Made by a program: the position numbers and the translations under genes | The notes under the pieces: model-generated | Seen by the model: the letters and a program-made list of their open reading frames with translations, nothing else | What the model was told of the DNA's origin: nothing | Database searches by the model: none | Part shown: piece after piece, positions 4,274 through 8,284 of the stretch | Position numbering within the stretch: position 1 is the stretch's first letter | Layout: the number at the start of each line of letters is the position of its first letter | Assembly (NCBI GenBank): GCA_026395455.1 | Contig: JAPLYR010000075.1 | Coordinates: 1-8,284, forward strand | DNA: 8,284 nt | Direction: 5' to 3' | Source: Candidatus Roizmanbacteria bacterium | Lineage (GTDB): Bacteria; Patescibacteriota; Microgenomatia; UBA1406; GWC2-37-13

Positions 4274-6526
4274 ATGGTAGTAGAAAATTTCATTAGATTA
4301 GAGAGGACAGAAACACGATATATCGAGTCGATGCGTTCCGTTATTGATCGCTCAAAACTTTCGGGAACTTCTTTATTATTATTCAATACGCTTTTCCCTC
4401 CCCAGAAAAAAATTGGGCTATTTAACGAAGGACATATATCTCAAGATGCAAGAGCTGAATATAGTCCAACTGAAAAGAGAGTTGTTAATGAAGTGCGTAC
4501 CGCATTTGGATTTGCAAAGTCTGGAGAAGAGCATACAGGTGAACATGATATGCCCGACTATCGTCTGTATTACACGAAGGATCGTGCATCTTTTGCACAC
4601 CACTTAAATGAACTTGAAGTGGTCAAAAAAATGAAAAATATAACGGTAACAAGCCCTCTTCCTGAAATACTCAACGGTGAACACCCTCCCAAAAAAATGA
4701 ATCGTGCCGATCATTCCAAAATTATTGCAAACGCTATTTTCCGCGATATTATGCGCATGGCTGTTAAGACGCCAGAATTATTTATTGAGAGAGTCCAAAA
4801 AGATATTTTCTACTTTAAAAAAATGGGAATCCCAAATGCAGCTGAAGTATTTACAGCTCATCACTCCACCTTTACTCAGGGAATCATGGATAGAATTATG
4901 GGAAAAGTTGAACTTAGTGGAGCTCTTTCTGAAGCTCTTCCCATTGCCATAGAATATGCAAAATACCTTATGCTTTTTGCATATCTTCATGATTCTAAAA
5001 CTCCAGCAGACTCAGATCTTTTTATGAAGGCAAAGGCACGTTTTCCAGGTCAATCAAGTATTAAGTATAGTGAGGATGCACAACTGGGGAAAGATATTGA
5101 AAATATGACCGATAGATATCAAGGGAGTCAGCAAGGAATATTTCCTCTGTTTGAACGCTTTCAATTTGATCGAGATTTCTTTGTGAAGATGACTCAAAGT
5201 TATTGTAGTGAAAATGATCCAACACTGGGAGCTTCTCTTATAAAGGGAAAAAGAAAAGGTGATGGATTTGTGGAAAAAGGAGGGCCAAAAGAACTAAAAG
5301 ATATGGCGATTTTTGATGAAGATCAAGTTGTTGGATCAACCTATAACTTTTTGCAGATTGCAGAGCAAATCCTTCCAGGTGGTGCCGTCCATATGTATCA
5401 ATCTAAAAAAGATGTCCATCAAATTGGAAGTTTTTATGAAAGATTCCAACTTATGGCGTATGCATTTGCAGCAGGAATTAATAAGGAGCAACTGGCGGAA
5501 CAATTAGTAGCTGCAGGTCTTCCTCATAGGGAGTTAAAAAATCTATGTATTTCTCCGGAAGAATTTCAACATGGACCAAATTTTACTCTTATACATACTC
5601 CTTTTGAAGGCGAAATCCTTCCCGTTTCACTTGAGCCACGACCATTAAAGAGAATACTTCAAGCATTCTCATTCTTAACTTTATTTAAATACCAAGGAGA
5701 TGTTCAAGCACCTGTTGAGCGCTTATTTCAAGATGTTGTTTGTTCTATACACGACCATCAACTTAATAACCCACCACCACATACCATGCATACGGATAGC
5801 CAAATGACAGAGATTGCACGAGCCTTTGTGGGATTAAACGACTTAGAGGCTGAAGAACGTTTGGCAAGCTCAATCCCGACTCTTAATATACTCTTCCCCC
5901 GTTTTCTCAGTAAGACACATCGAATGACTGAACAACAGCTTGAAGAGTATATTATTCATAATGAAGGTTTAGGGCAAAATAAAAAGAAGTTGCTTGTTTC
6001 TCGGGATACTGCAGGCGTTAATGTATCAAGAAAAGAGGGGACATTAGTTCTTGATACGCTTAACGGTCAATATGCAGCCGCTCCTTATCTTCCTATTGTT
6101 TCTGCCCGCCCTGTGCGAATACCAGATTCAAAACCTGTACAGTATATAAGAGAAGAAAATCCAGATTCATTTCCCCAATTACTTACCCAGGCAGAGCATA
6201 TCTGGAAAGAACAACCTATTTTCCATGTAATAGAGCTTAATCAAGATGATGTTTTTGCTCTCCAACAAACGCTACAAAACACGAGTGACGAATATTCAAG
6301 AATAGTGGTTGAAAGAGCGCTGCGATATTGGATGATTGACATGAACCTCCATCATTATAATGAAGAGGGTCAGCGTCAGGATGGTGTAAGAATGTGGGAA
6401 AATCCCTTAAAACAAGAATTCAGCCTTCAATCACATATGGGAGAACGAGCTGATATAAACGCATTTATAGCGGCAAATGAGGCTCTTATCCAGCGCGTTC
6501 AAACTTCAGAGTCTTCTCGGTCCTAG
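4274..6526 (+). CDS. Large soluble protein with a possible divergent HD-hydrolase domain
   Basis: A 750-residue protein without signal peptide or clear membrane helix; I do not recognise the full-length family. Residues 145-250 resemble an HD phosphohydrolase core: helical sequence, FTAHHSTF (193-200) where HD proteins carry their first histidine, then AYLHDSKTPADSDLF (236-250), comparable to the ALLHDIG-P-FSH element with the His-Asp pair at 239-240. A later conserved aspartate cannot be fixed by eye. HD enzymes typically hydrolyse nucleotides or other phosphoesters, so a phosphohydrolase is possible. The rest (about 340-750) has mixed charged and hydrophobic helices and a His/Pro-rich patch (493-506). 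ATG 4274 is supported by the extended -10 directly upstream. fmt starts 29 bp downstream with its own -10. The coding call is sure, the HD call tentative. Confidence 0.6.
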   Translation: MVVENFIRLERTETRYIESMRSVIDRSKLSGTSLLLFNTLFPPQKKIGLFNEGHISQDARAEYSPTEKRVVNEVRTAFGFAKSGEEHTGEHDMPDYRLYYTKDRASFAHHLNELEVVKKMKNITVTSPLPEILNGEHPPKKMNRADHSKIIANAIFRDIMRMAVKTPELFIERVQKDIFYFKKMGIPNAAEVFTAHHSTFTQGIMDRIMGKVELSGALSEALPIAIEYAKYLMLFAYLHDSKTPADSDLFMKAKARFPGQSSIKYSEDAQLGKDIENMTDRYQGSQQGIFPLFERFQFDRDFFVKMTQSYCSENDPTLGASLIKGKRKGDGFVEKGGPKELKDMAIFDEDQVVGSTYNFLQIAEQILPGGAVHMYQSKKDVHQIGSFYERFQLMAYAFAAGINKEQLAEQLVAAGLPHRELKNLCISPEEFQHGPNFTLIHTPFEGEILPVSLEPRPLKRILQAFSFLTLFKYQGDVQAPVERLFQDVVCSIHDHQLNNPPPHTMHTDSQMTEIARAFVGLNDLEAEERLASSIPTLNILFPRFLSKTHRMTEQQLEEYIIHNEGLGQNKKKLLVSRDTAGVNVSRKEGTLVLDTLNGQYAAAPYLPIVSARPVRIPDSKPVQYIREENPDSFPQLLTQAEHIWKEQPIFHVIELNQDDVFALQQTLQNTSDEYSRIVVERALRYWMIDMNLHHYNEEGQRQDGVRMWENPLKQEFSLQSHMGERADINAFIAANEALIQRVQTSESSRS

Positions 6527-6540
6527 TTGTATATGATATT

Positions 6541-6549
6541 TGATACAAT
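6541..6549 (+). promoter_or_regulatory. Candidate extended -10 promoter of fmt
   Basis: TGATACAAT (TGn plus TACAAT, five of six) ends 6 nt before the fmt ATG, placing the transcription start on the A of ATG. It overlaps a 6-bp inverted repeat TTGTAT (6527-6532)/ATACAA (6543-6548) that begins right after the upstream TAG. The repeat could be an operator or chance in AT-rich sequence. Confidence 0.5.
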
Positions 6550-6555
6550 CATTTC

Positions 6556-7503
6556 ATGGCAAAAGTTAAATTAGTATTTTTTGGGGCACCAGATTTCTCA
6601 GCTGAAGTTTTGAAAAAAATAAAAGAAGAACTTTCTGATGTAATCGATGTTGTTTCCGTTTTTACTCAACCTGACAAACCAGCTGGAAGAAAACAAGTCC
6701 TCACCTCTACTCCAGTTAAGCTTTTTGCACAAAAAAATAATATTCCTGTCTTTGAAAACCTCAATGGTGTAGATGCACAGTTGAAGGATGTTGATCTTGT
6801 TCTTTTGTATGCATATGGAGCAATTCTTCCAGAAAAAATCCTTAAAATTCCTCGTTGGGGCTTTTGGAACATCCATCCATCCCTTCTCCCACTCTATCGC
6901 GGTACTGCTCCTATTGTATATTCCCTCCTTCTTGGTGACATACAGACAGGTGTTAGCCTCATGGAAATGGATAGTCGCATGGATCATGGTTATATTATCG
7001 AACAAGAGGAATATAATATTCAATCAACCGATACACAAGAAACTCTCAAAAAGAATCTCTCTGACATAGGCTATAAGCTATTCAAAAAAAATATACAATT
7101 ATTGGTAAATGGAGCATTGCAAAAAAAAGAACAAGATCATAATAAAGCAACTTTTACACGACTATTGACCAAGGAACACGGATTTCTTCCCTATCCTATT
7201 GTTCAAAAAATTGTGTGCGGTGAACAGCTTACAAAAGATGAACTTCCTCCTATTATTTCTGAATATTTTGCAAAATATGGAACCCCTTCTTCCTTTAATT
7301 TGAGTAGTGCAATGTTTAATATTTTTAGAGCACTTTCTCCATGGCCAGGGCTTTGGACCGTTATTCCTTTGAAAGAGGGGGAGAAAAGATTGAAGATAAC
7401 AAAAATAGAACTGAAAGGTGGGAAGTCAACTATCACACAAGTCCAACTAGAAGGAAAGAAAGAGGTAGATTTTGAAACGTTCAAAAAGGCGTATCTGCAA
7501 TAA
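6556..7503 (+). CDS. fmt: Methionyl-tRNA formyltransferase
   Basis: Transfers a formyl group from 10-formyl-tetrahydrofolate to initiator Met-tRNA, in the cytoplasm, for translation initiation. The 315 residues carry the family's landmarks: FFGAPDFSAEVL (8-19), FTQPDKPAGRKQVLTSTPVK (36-55), NIHPSLLPLYRGTAPI (105-120) with catalytic Asn105 and His107, and MDSRMDHG (138-145) with Asp143 at the catalytic aspartate position. The C-terminal tRNA-binding domain carries RALSPWPGLWT (258-268). Length matches the usual 310-320. The link from LLTKEHG to RALSPWPG (203-262) looks longer than usual: where E. coli-type proteins place a short KISKEDG..I...IRALNPWPG stretch, this one inserts roughly 30 extra residues. 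No Shine-Dalgarno; start supported by an adjacent -10. Convergent with the gene at 7546. Confidence 0.95.
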   Translation: MAKVKLVFFGAPDFSAEVLKKIKEELSDVIDVVSVFTQPDKPAGRKQVLTSTPVKLFAQKNNIPVFENLNGVDAQLKDVDLVLLYAYGAILPEKILKIPRWGFWNIHPSLLPLYRGTAPIVYSLLLGDIQTGVSLMEMDSRMDHGYIIEQEEYNIQSTDTQETLKKNLSDIGYKLFKKNIQLLVNGALQKKEQDHNKATFTRLLTKEHGFLPYPIVQKIVCGEQLTKDELPPIISEYFAKYGTPSSFNLSSAMFNIFRALSPWPGLWTVIPLKEGEKRLKITKIELKGGKSTITQVQLEGKKEVDFETFKKAYLQ

Positions 7504-7545
7504 CTAAATTATTATTGGAGCGTTATTGAGTATTTTTCTCTCCCA

Positions 7546-8284
7546 TTAGATTTTCATCGTTTCAGCATGTTCTGTCTTTGCGTGTGCTACTTGTGCAACT
7601 ATGATATTTCCACCTTCTTGTTCAATCCAAGGACGCATCCATTCTTTTTCTGCCAATTTATCTGCTACCTCACGACTGAGGTCAAGATCTGGTGTTTCGA
7701 CGATAAGATTTCTTGTTGAGTGGAATGGCTTTCCAACACTTGATCCAACTGTATGACTTATTGGATATTGTACCTGAGCAAATGAACTTTCTAGGTGTTG
7801 AGGATTAATTCCAGTTATACTTCCCCCGGCATCTTTTTCATATGGAACTCTTACTCTAAACATCGTATTAGGACCGCTTAGGTTGGGATATCGTATTCGG
7901 GGTGATCGCACATCAGTAGAGAAGAGGATTGAATGTGGATCTTGTGTTTTTTGCGTCATATAAAAGTCTGGATTACGTCTCAACATTTCATCCATTTGAA
8001 TTCTGTTTTCAGCGTACAAATCGCTCAAGAGAGATCTATCATTGATTATTGGCATCTCGGGTATACCATTTTGATAAATCTGTGCTGGATCATAGGCAAA
8101 AAGTGCAGAAAGTGGTATTTGAGTATTAATAGTTCCACCATGAAATACAGCTATCGGGCTCCATCGATAAGTACGGTGATCTACAAGAGAAGCGTATATT
8201 GGGGCATCTGTCTTTTTTGCTACACGCGCTGCAGAAATAAGAGTTTGCACTACAACATCGGAGTGTTCTATCAATGCAGAAACG
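7546..8284 (-). CDS. Protein of unknown function, C-terminal part (start beyond window)
   Basis: The frame is open from the right edge to TAA at 7548-7546 and codes for at least 245 residues. A TTG at 8274 lies in frame, but the frame continues past it (V-S-A before L-I-E-H-S-D), so the true start is probably outside the window. I do not recognise the family. The visible part is soluble, without a membrane helix: an Asp/Ala-rich helical start (SDVVVQTLISAARVAKK), DHRTYRWSPIAVFHGG, then Pro/Asn-rich loops with many Arg and Tyr, and a charged C-terminus rich in Glu, His and Ala. AFHGG-like and HSTRNL segments are not diagnostic. It is convergent with fmt, with a 42-bp gap and no clear terminator between. 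Coding status is likely from length alone. Confidence 0.65.
   Translation of the reverse strand, partial: VSALIEHSDVVVQTLISAARVAKKTDAPIYASLVDHRTYRWSPIAVFHGGTINTQIPLSALFAYDPAQIYQNGIPEMPIINDRSLLSDLYAENRIQMDEMLRRNPDFYMTQKTQDPHSILFSTDVRSPRIRYPNLSGPNTMFRVRVPYEKDAGGSITGINPQHLESSFAQVQYPISHTVGSSVGKPFHSTRNLIVETPDLDLSREVADKLAEKEWMRPWIEQEGGNIIVAQVAHAKTEHAETMKI

Noticed and set aside
7504..7545. Intrinsic terminator between the convergent genes
   Set aside because: GGAG and CTCC can pair across a large loop and a T-run (7533-7537) lies inside that loop, but there is no compact GC stem followed by a T-tract. Rho is encoded nearby, so factor-dependent termination is possible.
1..8284. CRISPR array, tRNA, rRNA or UGA-recoded genes
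   Set aside because: No regularly spaced repeats, no cloverleaf or rRNA-like stretch found by eye, and no in-frame TGA in any of the annotated genes; their visible stops are TAA or TAG.

Overview
The window is AT-rich, gene-dense and carries ordinary bacterial housekeeping genes. These are the start of transcription terminator Rho (minus strand, left edge) and a complete methionyl-tRNA formyltransferase (fmt). Around them lie a three-gene ABC exporter operon, one small membrane-anchored protein and two large proteins I cannot name with confidence. Several details suggest a member of the Patescibacteria/CPR radiation: near absence of Shine-Dalgarno sites, -10 boxes almost touching the start codons, large lineage-specific proteins of unknown function, an Fmt with an enlarged inter-domain segment, and single-TM small proteins with a Pro/Thr-rich stalk. 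This assignment is an inference from style; no rRNA or other phylogenetic marker is present. The genes read cleanly with UGA as a stop, so nothing points to the UGA=Gly code of Gracilibacteria/Absconditabacteria.

Layout. 1-458 (-): N-terminal part of rho, with a candidate promoter at 505-534. 459-841: divergent intergenic region, with a possible 26-codon ORF and no RNA gene that I recognise. 842-3560 (+): ABC-2 permease (COG4587-like), 189-bp spacer, second ABC-2 permease (COG3694-like), then the ATPase (COG4586-like); the last two are separated by one base. 3561-3742: intergenic, containing a 117-nt nested inverted-repeat element. 3743-4243 (+): small anchored protein. 4274-6526 (+): 750-residue protein with a possible divergent HD-hydrolase signature. 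6556-7503 (+): fmt. 7546-8284 (-): 5'-truncated gene of unknown function, convergent with fmt.

How the genes fit together. The two permeases and the ATPase should form one exporter of unknown substrate. Fmt formylates initiator Met-tRNA, and Rho terminates transcription; these are independent housekeeping functions. Nothing shows that the small anchored protein or the 750-residue protein works with the exporter, because each has its own candidate promoter.

Most interesting signals. (1) The element at 3601-3717 can fold on itself with about 32 base pairs: perfect 10-bp ends, an 8-bp second stem, two further stems, and a purine-rich apex holding a tandem 7-mer. (2) A GC-rich insert lies inside the exporter operon (1628-1816), has its own 14-bp hairpin, and shares an identical 14-mer at its right edge with the first element. 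(3) A repeated layout places a TATAAT-like box 6-11 nt before ATG in four genes, implying leaderless or nearly leaderless transcripts. I see no CRISPR array, tRNA, rRNA, transposase or recognisable defence system.
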